Assembly: GCF_029893635.1 (NCBI RefSeq) | Contig: NZ_JARXYR010000002.1 | Location: forward strand, 1,587,001 to 1,651,000 | DNA length: 64,000 nt | Reading direction: 5' to 3' | From: Variovorax sp. TBS-050B | GTDB taxonomy: Bacteria > Pseudomonadota > Gammaproteobacteria > Burkholderiales > Burkholderiaceae_C | In this document: piece by piece, positions 27,701-34,944 of the stretch | Numbering within the stretch: position 1 is the stretch's first letter | Layout: the number at the start of each line of letters is the position of its first letter | The notes under the pieces: model-generated | What the model was told of the DNA's origin: nothing | Databases searched by the model: none | What the model saw: the letters and a program-made list of their open reading frames with translations, nothing else | Program-made: the position numbers and the translations under genes

Positions 27701-28544
27701 CGAACTCAAGTTCCCGTTCAGCCTGCGGCCGCTGATGGCGGGGTGGAACGCGCTCTTCCACGACCCCGCGCCCGCGCAGCCCGTGGCCACGCAGAGCGCC
27801 GAATGGAACCGCGGCGCCTACCTCGTCAACGGCCTCGGCCACTGCGGCGCCTGCCACACGCCGCGCAACGCGCTCGGCGCGGAGCAGGGCGGCAGCGCGT
27901 ACCTCTCGGGCGCGATGGTCGACGGCTGGGAAGCGCCGCCGCTCACGTCGCTCGCATCGAAGTCCGCCATGCCCTGGGACGCCGAATCGCTCTACCGCTA
28001 CCTGCGCCACGGCCATTCGCCGCGCCACGGCATCGCGGGCGGGCCAATGGCCGAGGTGGTGCGCGAGCTCGGCGCGGTGCCCGATGAAGACATCCGCGCG
28101 ATGGCGACCTACCTCGCCGCGTTCAACGGCGCCGCGCCGGTGCCCGAAGCCCAGGCGCAGGCCGAGGCGCAACGCGTCGTCGCAGCCGCCGCGCGCCAGC
28201 AGGGACGGCTGCTCGGCCCCGCGCAACGCATGTTCGACAGCGCCTGCGCCGCCTGCCACCACGACGGCGACGGCCCCACGCTGCTCGGCGTGAACACCCC
28301 GCTCGCGCTCAACAGCAACCTCACGAGCGCGAAGCCCGACAACCTGCTGCGCACCATCCTCGACGGCGTGCGCGAGCCCGCCACGCGCGACATCGGCTTC
28401 ATGCCCGCCTTCCGCGAAGCGCTCGACGACCGCCAGATCGCCGAACTCGCGGGCTACATGCGCGCGCGCTTCGCGCCGCAGGAGCCCGCCTGGCCCGACC
28501 TGCAGGCGCAGGTGGCGCGGGTGCGGAGGGCGAAGGGGCATTGA
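24789..28544 (+). CDS. nicB: Nicotinate dehydrogenase large subunit: molybdopterin domain fused to a tri-haem cytochrome c
   Basis: A 1,251-residue protein. Residues ~1-765 form a molybdopterin-binding large subunit of the IorB/NicB type (GTGIQTALAQIVAEEL, MEAAGCYGRNGADDVA, catalytic Glu737 in LGAGESSSVPG). A 35-residue Gly/Pro linker is encoded by an intergenic-type repeat. A membrane helix follows at ~820-843 (GVWATGAALVVGGIGVIAGL). Then come three c-type haem sites C873-x2-CH, C1019-x2-CH and C1153-x2-CH. It hydroxylates nicotinate at C6 using water and passes electrons via the 2Fe-2S subunit and haems to the respiratory chain, as in Pseudomonas NicAB. It overlaps nicA by four bases. Confidence 0.88.
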   Translation: MNRRADLPRTRAEFLSADGVLLVVRETPPAPPPAKGQPAFIAGNPAEGDEILLAVWDDGSASALNGHVDLGTGIQTALAQIVAEELELGMPCVRMMLGDTARAPNQGATIASASIQIHAQPLRLAAAQARAWLLARAAEHLGVPAEMLQMRNGLVRVAEAPGRRVSYADLVRGQRTVLRLDPQAPTKNPADYRIVGTRQARVDIPAKLAGEQVFVHDMRVPGMLHGRVVRPPYAGADHGDFIGNTLESVDESSIAHIPGIRAVVVIRDFVGIVAEREEHAEQALRELRVAWKPWPGMPDLGDVAQALRDNPSTQRLLVDEGDVDRALAGADRPMPRTYVWPYQMHASIGPSCALAEWQPADGGAVRLRCWAGTQNPHVLRADLAKLMGLQDLQVDVVRMEAAGCYGRNGADDVAADAALLARAVGAPVRVQLTREQEHAWEPKGAAQLMEIDGGLMADGRVAAYDFQTSYPSNGAPTLALLLTRTIEPLPQAFEMGDRTARPPYAFDNLRVKVNDMAPIVRASWLRGVSALPSSFAHESYIDELATAAGVDPVQFRLRHLNDPRAVELVQATAQKAGWRMRTGPQENADGGLGAGGDILFGQGFAYARYVHSKWPGFGAAWAAWVADVEVNRKTGEVHVRRVVVGHDAGLLVNPAGVEHQVHGNVIQTTSRALKEQVQFAPQAGAGAGGAQLPGVLPSGVVASREWGSYPIINFREVPVIEVMHMPRPGEPSLGAGESSSVPGTAAIANAIFDATGVRFRAPPFTPETVLAALDQEFLAPPPGEGGGGGERRAGGDAVTPPSQPSPSGGRSNTVWPKRKGVWATGAALVVGGIGVIAGLLGWRAAIAPVTLTAPVYSEATIERGRVLAALGDCAVCHTAPGGAPNAGGRAMETPFGTLYTTNLTPDPETGLGRWSFSAFQRAMREGVSRDGHHLYPAFPYTAFAKTSDDDLQALYAYFMAMPAVRAETPKAELKFPFSLRPLMAGWNALFHDPAPAQPVATQSAEWNRGAYLVNGLGHCGACHTPRNALGAEQGGSAYLSGAMVDGWEAPPLTSLASKSAMPWDAESLYRYLRHGHSPRHGIAGGPMAEVVRELGAVPDEDIRAMATYLAAFNGAAPVPEAQAQAEAQRVVAAAARQQGRLLGPAQRMFDSACAACHHDGDGPTLLGVNTPLALNSNLTSAKPDNLLRTILDGVREPATRDIGFMPAFREALDDRQIAELAGYMRARFAPQEPAWPDLQAQVARVRRAKGH
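27123..27221. repeat. Family C inverted repeat inside the nicB reading frame
   Basis: Two halves are imperfect inverted copies: GCTCCCCCGCCGGGGGAGGG with following GGGGGTGGGGGCG on the left, and CGCCCCCATCCCAACC with TTCCCCCAGCGGGGGAAGG on the right. Each half also folds on itself. Such G/C-run repeats are usually intergenic in Comamonadaceae. Here it is read in frame as the Gly/Pro/Ser-rich linker of NicB, residues about 778-811. Confidence 0.75.
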
Positions 28545-28557
28545 GGGCTGTCGAATC

Positions 28558-28684
28558 CGGACAGCCGAACGCAGAAGGAAGACAGAAGGAACGCAGAAGT
28601 CGCAGAAAAGAAAGAACCAGGACATCTTCCTGGCTGTTCCTTTCGCGTCCTTCGCGAAACCTTCGCGTCCTCTGCGTCCGGAAG
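28558..28684. repeat. Family A intergenic inverted repeat, copy 4
   Basis: Begins CGGACAGCCGAACGCAGA, identical over 18 bases to the left end of copy 2, and ends with a diverged right arm (TTCGCGTCCTCTGCGTCCGG). It sits between nicB and the FAH-family gene. Confidence 0.85.
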
Positions 28685-28757
28685 CCCGCATCCAGCGGCC
28701 TCCCCCAGCACAGCGCTACGATCCCGTCCATCCCCTACCCACACACAGAGACAACCC

Positions 28758-29948
28758 ATGCCCCTCAGCCTCGACGCTTCCTCGACCCTTCCGCAAGACG
28801 CCGCGCGCGCCACCCTCGTCGGCCGCGTCTGGCAACCCGGCGTCGGCCCGGTCCTGGTCGCGGTCCATGAGGGCGGCTTGCACGATCTCTCGCAAGTGGC
28901 GCCCACGATGAGCGACCTGCTCGAGATGAAGGGTTCGCCCGCCGATGCAGTGCAGCGCGCGGTGCAAGGCGGCAAGGCGCCGCGCATCGCCACGCTGGCC
29001 GAAGCCCTCGCCAACAGCGACGGCACCGTCGCGCGCGACGAGGCCCGGCCCTGGCTGCTCGCGCCCTGCGACCTGCAGGCCATCAAGGCCAGCGGCGTGA
29101 CCTTCGTCGAGAGCCTGCTCGAACGCGTGATCGAGGAACAGGCGCGCGGCGATGCGTCCAAGGCCGAAGCCACGCGCGCGGCGCTCGGCGGCGTGCTCGG
29201 CGACAACCTCGCGGGCATCGTGCCGGGCTCGGACGCGGCGGCCAGGGCGAAGGAAGTGCTGATCGCGCAAGGCGCGTGGTCGCAGTACCTCGAAGTGGGC
29301 ATCGGCCCCGATGCCGAGATCTTCACCAAGGCGCCCGTGCTCTCGTCCGTGGGCACCGGCGCGGACATCGGCATCCACGCCGCCTCGGTCTGGAACAACC
29401 CCGAGCCCGAGGTGGTGCTCGCGGTCAACAGCCGCGGCGAGACGCTGGGCGCGGCGCTCGGCAACGACGTGAACCTGCGCGACTTCGAAGGCCGCAGCGC
29501 GCTGCTGCTCGGCAAGGCCAAGGACAACAACGCCTCTTGCGCGATCGGTCCCTTCATCCGGCTGTTCGATGCGCACTTCGGCATCGAAGACGTGCGCCGC
29601 ATCACCGTGGCGCTCGAGGTCCGGGGTCCCGAGGGCTTCGTGCTCGAGGGTTCGAGTTCGCTCGCCAAGATCAGCCGCGATCCGCTCGACCTCGTCGGGC
29701 AGGCCATCGGCGCGCACCACGACTATCCGGACGGCTTCATGCTGTTCCTCGGCACCATGTTCGCGCCCACGCAGGACCGCCATGGACCGGGGCAGGGCTT
29801 CACCCATGTGGTCGGTGACGAAGTGCGCATTTCGGCACCCGAACTGGGTACCCTGCTGAACCGCGTCGTGCACGCCGATCAGGCGCCGCGGTGGACTTTC
29901 GGCTTAAGCGCACTCATGCGCAGCCTCGCCGCACGAAAACTGCTGTAA
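28758..29948 (+). CDS. Fumarylacetoacetate hydrolase (FAH) family protein
   Basis: A 396-residue protein of the FAH superfamily. The catalytic core is roughly residues 150-380, with acidic metal-ligand positions in VGIGPDAEIFTK (about 180), NNPEPEVVLAV (E-x-E type, about 216) and GNDVNLRDFEG (about 235). The family includes sugar-acid dehydratases, hydratases and C-C hydrolases. The length and N-terminal extension resemble araD1/2-dehydro-3-deoxy-D-arabinonate dehydratase-like members. Its placement just after nicB suggests it may act on a downstream nicotinate intermediate, but a separate transcription unit and sugar-acid role are equally possible. Confidence 0.75.
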   Translation: MPLSLDASSTLPQDAARATLVGRVWQPGVGPVLVAVHEGGLHDLSQVAPTMSDLLEMKGSPADAVQRAVQGGKAPRIATLAEALANSDGTVARDEARPWLLAPCDLQAIKASGVTFVESLLERVIEEQARGDASKAEATRAALGGVLGDNLAGIVPGSDAAARAKEVLIAQGAWSQYLEVGIGPDAEIFTKAPVLSSVGTGADIGIHAASVWNNPEPEVVLAVNSRGETLGAALGNDVNLRDFEGRSALLLGKAKDNNASCAIGPFIRLFDAHFGIEDVRRITVALEVRGPEGFVLEGSSSLAKISRDPLDLVGQAIGAHHDYPDGFMLFLGTMFAPTQDRHGPGQGFTHVVGDEVRISAPELGTLLNRVVHADQAPRWTFGLSALMRSLAARKLL

Positions 29949-29968
29949 ACGTTACTTCTACGAATTCG

Positions 29969-29985
29969 AAGGAGTTGTACTCCTT
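29969..29985 (+). terminator. Hairpin downstream of the FAH-family gene
   Basis: AAGGAGT-TGT-ACTCCTT is a perfect 7-bp stem with a 3-base loop, 20 bases after the stop codon. It is followed by TGTGATTCATT, not a strong T tract, so termination would be weak or factor-assisted. Confidence 0.4.
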
Positions 29986-30021
29986 TGTGATTCATTGGCA
30001 GCACGTAGCAAACTGTTGCTG

Positions 30022-30050
30022 TTGACCGTTGTTCACGTTCCCCTCAAGAT
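30022..30050 (+). promoter_or_regulatory. Candidate promoter of the type VI secretion operon
   Basis: TTGACC (30022-30027), a 17-base spacer and CAAGAT (30045-30050), about 37 bases before the tssA start. The -35 is good and the -10 is weak. The surrounding 138-base gap is noticeably AT-rich. Confidence 0.4.
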
Positions 30051-30086
30051 ACCCGCCTGTTAATGAAGTAACACGGGAGACAGAGG

Positions 30087-31178
30087 TTGCCGCCGCGCGA
30101 GATCGAACTACTGCAGTCGCCAGTCGAAGGCCCGCTTCCGTGTGGTGAAGACCTCGAGTACGACCCCGAATTCCTCGCACTTCAACAGGCCGCGACGGGC
30201 AAGCGGGAGCAGCAGTTCGGCGCCACGATCATTCCCGCGGAGCCGCCCGACTGGGCCCGCGTCGAACGCCTCGCGAAAGCGCTGTGCCAGCGCACGCTGG
30301 ACGTGCGCGTGCTGGTCCTGCTGACGCTGGCATGGACCGAGACCCAGGGACTGCCCGGCTACGTGGATGGCCTGCGCGTGGTCGAGGGCGTGCTGCAGAA
30401 ATTCTGGGACGACGTGCATCCGCGCGTCGTCGACGACGGATTCGAAGACCCGCTGCCGCGCATGAACGCGCTGGCCGCACTGGCCGAGGCCGAGGGTCTC
30501 GGGCGCAGCGTGCGCGATGCGCGGCTGCTCGAGGACGGCGGTGCGTCGATGAGCCTGCGGCAGGTCGAGGCGCTGCTCGATTCGAGCAAGGCCGATCAGA
30601 TCGACTACCCGGGCGGCATCGGCCGCTTGCGCGAAGTGGCGCGGCGCGCGCAGGAGAAGGGCGCGCCGCCGGTGGTGGCGCTGCATGCGGCGCTCGAACT
30701 GCTGCAGCGCATCCGCGAGATCGCCGAGCGCGCGCTGGGCCAGAGCTGGGCGCCCGATTTCTCGCGGCTCGAACGTTCGCTGCGCACGGTGGTCCAGCTG
30801 TTGCCCGAGCAGGCGCAGCCGGCATCGGCGGAGGCATCCGAAGCGGCCACGGCCGGCGAGGGAAGCGCAGAGGGCGCTTCCGCATCCGGGCCCGCCCAGG
30901 CCGGCGGCCCGGCAAGTGGCGCTTCCGGCCTACGTGTGACAAGTGTTAAAGATATTGAAATATCGAGCCGTGATGATGTGCAAGTTCTGTTGGAAAAAGC
31001 GTGCCAGTTCATGGAACGCACGGAGCCCAGCCACCCGGCCCCGATGCTGATCCGCAGAGCGCAAAGGCTGCTGGACCTCAACTTCTTCCAGATCATCGAA
31101 GAGCTCGTGCCCGAGGGCGTGCAAAAGATAGAGAGCCTGGCGGGGCGCTCGCTGAGCGCCGGCTCGGCCGCGGATTGA
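30087..31178 (+). CDS. tssA: Type VI secretion baseplate/cap protein TssA (ImpA)
   Basis: A 363-residue protein with the conserved ImpA N-terminal domain (PVEGPLPCGEDLEYDPEFLA at residues ~12-31, TLAWTETQGLPGYVDGLRVV about 77-96), an Ala/Gly-rich linker (~245-285) and a short C-terminal helical domain (RAQRLLDLNFFQIIEELVP). TssA sits at the baseplate and guides sheath/tube polymerisation. The start is TTG 30087 after GGGAG, because the ImpA domain begins immediately and there is no ATG before residue ~130. The codons for residues ~283-305 are unusually AT-rich. Confidence 0.92.
   Translation: MPPREIELLQSPVEGPLPCGEDLEYDPEFLALQQAATGKREQQFGATIIPAEPPDWARVERLAKALCQRTLDVRVLVLLTLAWTETQGLPGYVDGLRVVEGVLQKFWDDVHPRVVDDGFEDPLPRMNALAALAEAEGLGRSVRDARLLEDGGASMSLRQVEALLDSSKADQIDYPGGIGRLREVARRAQEKGAPPVVALHAALELLQRIREIAERALGQSWAPDFSRLERSLRTVVQLLPEQAQPASAEASEAATAGEGSAEGASASGPAQAGGPASGASGLRVTSVKDIEISSRDDVQVLLEKACQFMERTEPSHPAPMLIRRAQRLLDLNFFQIIEELVPEGVQKIESLAGRSLSAGSAAD
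30936..30990. other. AT-rich island with palindrome inside tssA
   Basis: Within the 70% GC tssA gene about 55 bases use AT-rich codons (GTTAAAGATATTGAAATATC and on to CAAGTTCTG). It contains the perfect palindrome GATATT-GA-AATATC at 30951-30964. It may mark a protein-binding site, an internal promoter or a recombination junction at the linker/C-terminal domain border. Confidence 0.4.
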
Positions 31179-31288
31179 AGGCGCAGCGCCGGGGGAGCGA
31201 AGGCGTGCGTGCCCCACGCGGCGCGGCAGCAGCAGCAACAGTCAGTCAGGGTCCGACCAACACGCATTGAGATTCAAGAGGAAGCTTT

Positions 31289-31858
31289 ATGGCAGACAAC
31301 CGTGTCAGAAACAGTGGACAGAAGTTCATCGCGCGCAACCGCGCGCCGCGTGTGCAGATCGAGTACGACGTCGAGATCTACGGCAGCGAACGCAAGATCC
31401 AGCTTCCTTTCGTGATGGGCGTGATCGCCGACCTCGCGGGCAAGCAGGTCGACCCGATGCCGGACCTGGCCGAGCGCGACTTCATGGCGGTGGACATCGA
31501 CAACTTCGACGAGCGCATGAAGGCGATCAAGCCGCGCGTCGCGTTCCAGGTGCCCAACACGCTGACCGGCGAAGGCCAGATGAACGTCGACATCACCTTC
31601 GACAGCATGGACGACTTCTCGCCCGCGCGCATCGCGCGCCAGGTGGGCGCGCTCAAGCACCTGCTCGAAGCCCGCACGGAGCTGTCGAACCTGCTGTCGT
31701 ACATGGACGGCAAGAACGGCGCCGAGCAGCTGATCGCGCAGGCGCTGCAGAACCCCGAGCTGCTCAAGTCGCTCGCCTCCGCGCCGAACCCCGCCGTGGC
31801 CAAGGCGGTCGAGGCGGCCAACGAGAAGTCGGGCAGCCCGGGTACCTCTTCCGAATAA
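31289..31858 (+). CDS. tssB: Type VI secretion sheath small subunit TssB (VipA)
   Basis: A 189-residue sheath subunit with the family core RAPRVQIEYDVEIYGSERK (~16-34), LPFVMGVIADLAGK and FQVPNTLTGEGQMNVDITFD. It forms the contractile sheath with TssC. ATG 31289 has AGAGGAAG upstream. tssC begins 16 bases after its stop. Confidence 0.96.
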   Translation: MADNRVRNSGQKFIARNRAPRVQIEYDVEIYGSERKIQLPFVMGVIADLAGKQVDPMPDLAERDFMAVDIDNFDERMKAIKPRVAFQVPNTLTGEGQMNVDITFDSMDDFSPARIARQVGALKHLLEARTELSNLLSYMDGKNGAEQLIAQALQNPELLKSLASAPNPAVAKAVEAANEKSGSPGTSSE

Positions 31859-31874
31859 GCACGGGATCTCCATC

Positions 31875-33383
31875 ATGAGCACCGCACCCAAACAGACAGC
31901 GCGCGCGCAGACCGCCACCATCGAGGCGCTCGAGCCCAACGAGTTCTCCGACCTGCTGCAGCGCGAGTTCAAGCCCAAGACCGACCAGGCCCGCGAGGCC
32001 GTGCAGAGCGCCGTCAAGACGCTCGCCGTGCAGGCGCTCGAGAGCACGGTCACGATCTCGAACGACGCCTACCGCACGGTGCAGGCGATCATCACCGAGA
32101 TCGACCGCAAGCTCTCCGAGCAGATCAACCAGATCCTGCACCACGAGGACTTCCAGCAGCTCGAAGGCGCATGGCGCGGGCTGCACTACCTCGTCAACAA
32201 CACCGAGACCGACGAGCAGCTCAAGATCCGCGTGATGTGCGCATCGAAGCGCGAAGTGGCGCGCTCGCTCAAGCGCCACAAGGGCATTGGCTGGGACCAG
32301 AGCCCGCTGTTCAAGAAGATCTACGAGGCCGAGTACGGCCAGTTCGGCGGCGAGCCCTTCGGCGCGCTGATCGGCGACTTCCACTTCGACCACAGCCCGC
32401 CCGACGTCGAGATGCTCGGCGAGATGGCGAAGATCGCCGCGGCCGCGCACTGCCCCTTCATTGCCGGTGCCTCGCCGACCGTGATGCAGATGGACTCGTG
32501 GCAGGAACTGTCGAACCCGCGCGACCTGACCAAGATCTTCCAGAACACCGAGCACACCGCCTGGCGCTCGCTGCGCGAGTCGGAAGACGCGCGCTACATC
32601 GGTCTGGCGATGCCGCGCTTCCTGGCGCGCCTGCCCTACGGCGCGCGCACCAACCCGGTGGACGAGTTCGAGTTCGAGGAAGAGACCGATTCGGCCCAGC
32701 ACAACCGCTACACCTGGGCCAACTCGGCCTATGCGATGGGCGTGAACATCAACCGCTCGTTCAAGCAGTTCGGCTGGTGCACCTCGATCCGCGGCGTGGA
32801 ATCGGGCGGCGCGGTCGAGAACCTGCCGACCCACACCTTCCCGACCGACGACGGCGGCGTGGACATGAAGTGCCCGACCGAGATCGCGATCAGCGACCGG
32901 CGCGAGGCCGAGCTCGCGAAGAACGGCTTCATGCCGCTGGTGCACCGCAAGAACTCCGACTTCGCGGCCTTCATCGGCGCGCAGTCGCTGCAGCAGCCGG
33001 CCGAGTACTACGACGCCGACGCCACCGCCAACGCCAACCTGGCCGCGCGGCTGCCGTACCTGTTCGCCTGCTGCCGCTTCGCGCACTACCTCAAGTGCAT
33101 CGTGCGCGACAAGATCGGTTCGTTCCGCGAGCGCGAGGACATGGAGCGCTGGCTCAACGACTGGATCATGAACTACGTCGACGGCAGCCCCGGCACGTCG
33201 TCGCAGGACACGAAGGCGATGAAGCCGCTGGCGGCGGCCGAAGTCCAGGTCGAGTCGATCGAGGACAACCCCGGCTACTACGCCGCCAAGTTTTTTCTCC
33301 GGCCGCACTATCAGCTCGAAGGGCTGACGGTGTCGTTGCGGCTGGTTTCGAAGCTGCCATCCAACAAGAAGGACAGCAGCTAG
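31875..33383 (+). CDS. tssC: Type VI secretion sheath large subunit TssC (VipB)
   Basis: A 502-residue sheath subunit with typical segments LEGAWRGLHYLVNNTETDEQ (~96-115), PFGALIGDFHFDHSPPDVEM (~161-180), LPYGARTNPVDEFEFEE (~252-268) and the C-terminal FFLRPHYQLEGLTVSLRLVS. Length is standard. It assembles with TssB around the Hcp tube and is recycled by the ClpV ATPase encoded at 38538. Confidence 0.97.
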   Translation: MSTAPKQTARAQTATIEALEPNEFSDLLQREFKPKTDQAREAVQSAVKTLAVQALESTVTISNDAYRTVQAIITEIDRKLSEQINQILHHEDFQQLEGAWRGLHYLVNNTETDEQLKIRVMCASKREVARSLKRHKGIGWDQSPLFKKIYEAEYGQFGGEPFGALIGDFHFDHSPPDVEMLGEMAKIAAAAHCPFIAGASPTVMQMDSWQELSNPRDLTKIFQNTEHTAWRSLRESEDARYIGLAMPRFLARLPYGARTNPVDEFEFEEETDSAQHNRYTWANSAYAMGVNINRSFKQFGWCTSIRGVESGGAVENLPTHTFPTDDGGVDMKCPTEIAISDRREAELAKNGFMPLVHRKNSDFAAFIGAQSLQQPAEYYDADATANANLAARLPYLFACCRFAHYLKCIVRDKIGSFREREDMERWLNDWIMNYVDGSPGTSSQDTKAMKPLAAAEVQVESIEDNPGYYAAKFFLRPHYQLEGLTVSLRLVSKLPSNKKDSS

Positions 33384-33433
33384 TTCAACGGTGTCCCGCA
33401 ATCGGGCATATATAACTTTGGGGGTTTTCAATC

Positions 33434-33916
33434 ATGGCAGTTGACATGTTCATGCGCGTAGAGGGCGCGAACGGCGAATCCAAGGACTCGAACCACAAGG
33501 AGTGGACGGACATCCGGTCGTTTGCATGGGGAGCGACGCAGCCAGGCAACATGGTGAGCGGCGGCGGGGGCGGCGTGGGCAAGGCCAGCTTCAACGATCT
33601 GCAGGTGATCGCACGCATCGACAAGGCGGCGCCTTCGGTGCTGAAGAACTGCGCGAGCGGCAAGCATCTGAGCAAGGTGGAAGTGTCGGTGTGCAAGGCG
33701 GGCGGCTCGCAGATCGAGTACACGCGCGTGACGCTGGAAGAGGTGCTGGTGACGTCGGTGCAGTACTCGGCCGAGCAGGGCAGCGAGGCGGTGCTGGTGC
33801 AGTACGCGTTCCAGGCCGCGAAGGTCAAGCAGCAGTACTGGGAGCAGACCGACAAGGGCGGCAAGGGCGCCGAGACGGTGCTGGCCTGGAACATCAAGGA
33901 AAACCGCGAGGGCTGA
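33434..33916 (+). CDS. hcp: Type VI secretion tube protein Hcp (TssD)
   Basis: A 160-residue Hcp1-type protein (MAVDMFMRVEGANGESKDSN, EWTDIRSFAWGATQPGN, FNDLQVIARIDKAAP, YAFQAAKVKQQYWEQTDKGG). Hexamers stack into the inner tube, and Hcp is also a chaperone for small effectors. Immediately upstream is an AT-rich stretch CATATATAAC (33407-33416) that could provide an extra -10 box for higher hcp expression. A strong hairpin follows the gene. The region before the ATG has GGGGG rather than a classical SD. Confidence 0.96.
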   Translation: MAVDMFMRVEGANGESKDSNHKEWTDIRSFAWGATQPGNMVSGGGGGVGKASFNDLQVIARIDKAAPSVLKNCASGKHLSKVEVSVCKAGGSQIEYTRVTLEEVLVTSVQYSAEQGSEAVLVQYAFQAAKVKQQYWEQTDKGGKGAETVLAWNIKENREG

Positions 33917-33949
33917 TCTTTCCCCGTGGTGCCCGGCCGGGCCCGCGCG

Positions 33950-33971
33950 CGCCGCACCGCGGCGTGCGGCG
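33950..33971 (+). terminator. GC-rich hairpin after hcp
   Basis: CGCCGCAC, a CGCGGC loop and GTGCGGCG give a perfect 8-bp stem 34 bases after the hcp stop. A T-rich stretch (CTACGTTTTTCAC) follows about 20 bases later. It could stabilise or partly terminate the hcp message, which is needed in large excess over downstream products. Confidence 0.4.
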
Positions 33972-34047
33972 GCCCGGTCTTCGCGTCTCTCTACGTTTTT
34001 CACTCGGGCGGCCCTCGCGGCCGCGCGCGAGCCAATGAGGAAGTTTC

Positions 34048-34944
34048 ATGGGCGAAGGGTTTGCAGTGCTGGGCGAGCGCTCCGTGGCCGAGCACACCGA
34101 ATGGGTACAGCGCCAGATCCGCGCCAGTCCCCAGAACGCGAGCCTGCGCCTGGCCCTGTGCCATTTCCTGGCGCTTCGGGGCGAATGGCAGCGGGCTGAA
34201 GACCAGCTCAAGCTGGCCGCGAAGATCGATCCTTCGTTCGCGCCCGCCAGCGCCACCTGCGCGATGGCGCTCACTGCGGAGCGCCACCGCACCGAATTCT
34301 GGAACGGCGGCCGCGCGCCGACCGTGATCGCCGGCCGCGATGAATGGGTCGACGGCCTCATCGCCGCCGCCGCGCTGCCGCCCGAACAGGCCGCCGAGGC
34401 CGCGCGCCTGCGCGAAGCCGCGCGCGAGGCCGCGCCCGCGCTGCAGGGCAGCCTGCAGTGCGTGGACCGCAGCGATGCGCGCGCCGTGCAGGCCATCGAC
34501 GGCGAACCCGTGCAGACCAGCGAATTCGCCTGGCTGTGCGACGGCGACGTGCGCATCGGCGCCGTGCTGGAACTGCTCACGCCTTCGGGCTATGCGTGGC
34601 TGCCGATGCCGGCGGTGCGGCGCATCAAGTTCTCGCGCCCGCAGCACCTGGTCGATCTGCTCTGGGCGCCGGCCATGATCGAGCTGCACGACGGCCGCGG
34701 CCTCAACGGCCTGGTGCCCGTGCGTTATCCGGGCGCGCTCGATGCACTCGACGACGAGACCGCGCTCGGCCGCCGCACCGACTGGCTGCCGCTCGCGGGC
34801 GAGGAGCAGTACGCCGGCGCCGGGCAGCGCACGCTGATCAGCGAAGCGGGCGACCATTCGCTGCTCGACATCCGCCAGATCGAGTTCGCCGCGGCAGCGG
34901 ATGCGGCCGGCCGCGATACCGACGGGGAGCGCGTGATCCAGTGA
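34048..34944 (+). CDS. tagJ: Type VI accessory protein TagJ (ImpE)
   Basis: A 298-residue ImpE-family protein: the N-terminal half is helical and TPR-like (LRLALCHFLALRGEWQRAED, KIDPSFAPAS), and the C-terminal half carries TSEFAWLCDGDVRIGAVLEL and PSGYAWLPMPAVRRIKF. TagJ binds the sheath subunit TssB and is found in systems whose tssB lacks a canonical ClpV interaction, modulating sheath disassembly (family knowledge). The stop overlaps the tssE GTG start. Confidence 0.9.
   Translation: MGEGFAVLGERSVAEHTEWVQRQIRASPQNASLRLALCHFLALRGEWQRAEDQLKLAAKIDPSFAPASATCAMALTAERHRTEFWNGGRAPTVIAGRDEWVDGLIAAAALPPEQAAEAARLREAAREAAPALQGSLQCVDRSDARAVQAIDGEPVQTSEFAWLCDGDVRIGAVLELLTPSGYAWLPMPAVRRIKFSRPQHLVDLLWAPAMIELHDGRGLNGLVPVRYPGALDALDDETALGRRTDWLPLAGEEQYAGAGQRTLISEAGDHSLLDIRQIEFAAAADAAGRDTDGERVIQ

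Noticed and set aside
24618..28691. A 1,357-codon open frame on the minus strand opposite nicB
   Set aside because: It is a GC-codon shadow: composition rich in Arg, His, Ala and Val, no family motif, and the plus strand encodes a convincing enzyme over the same bases. Similar long shadows opposite metH, tssH, vgrG and tssM were rejected likewise.
29996..30010. Possible sigma-54 promoter TGGCAGCACGTAGCA before tssA
   Set aside because: GG and GC are separated by 9 bases; the -24/-12 arrangement needs 10.
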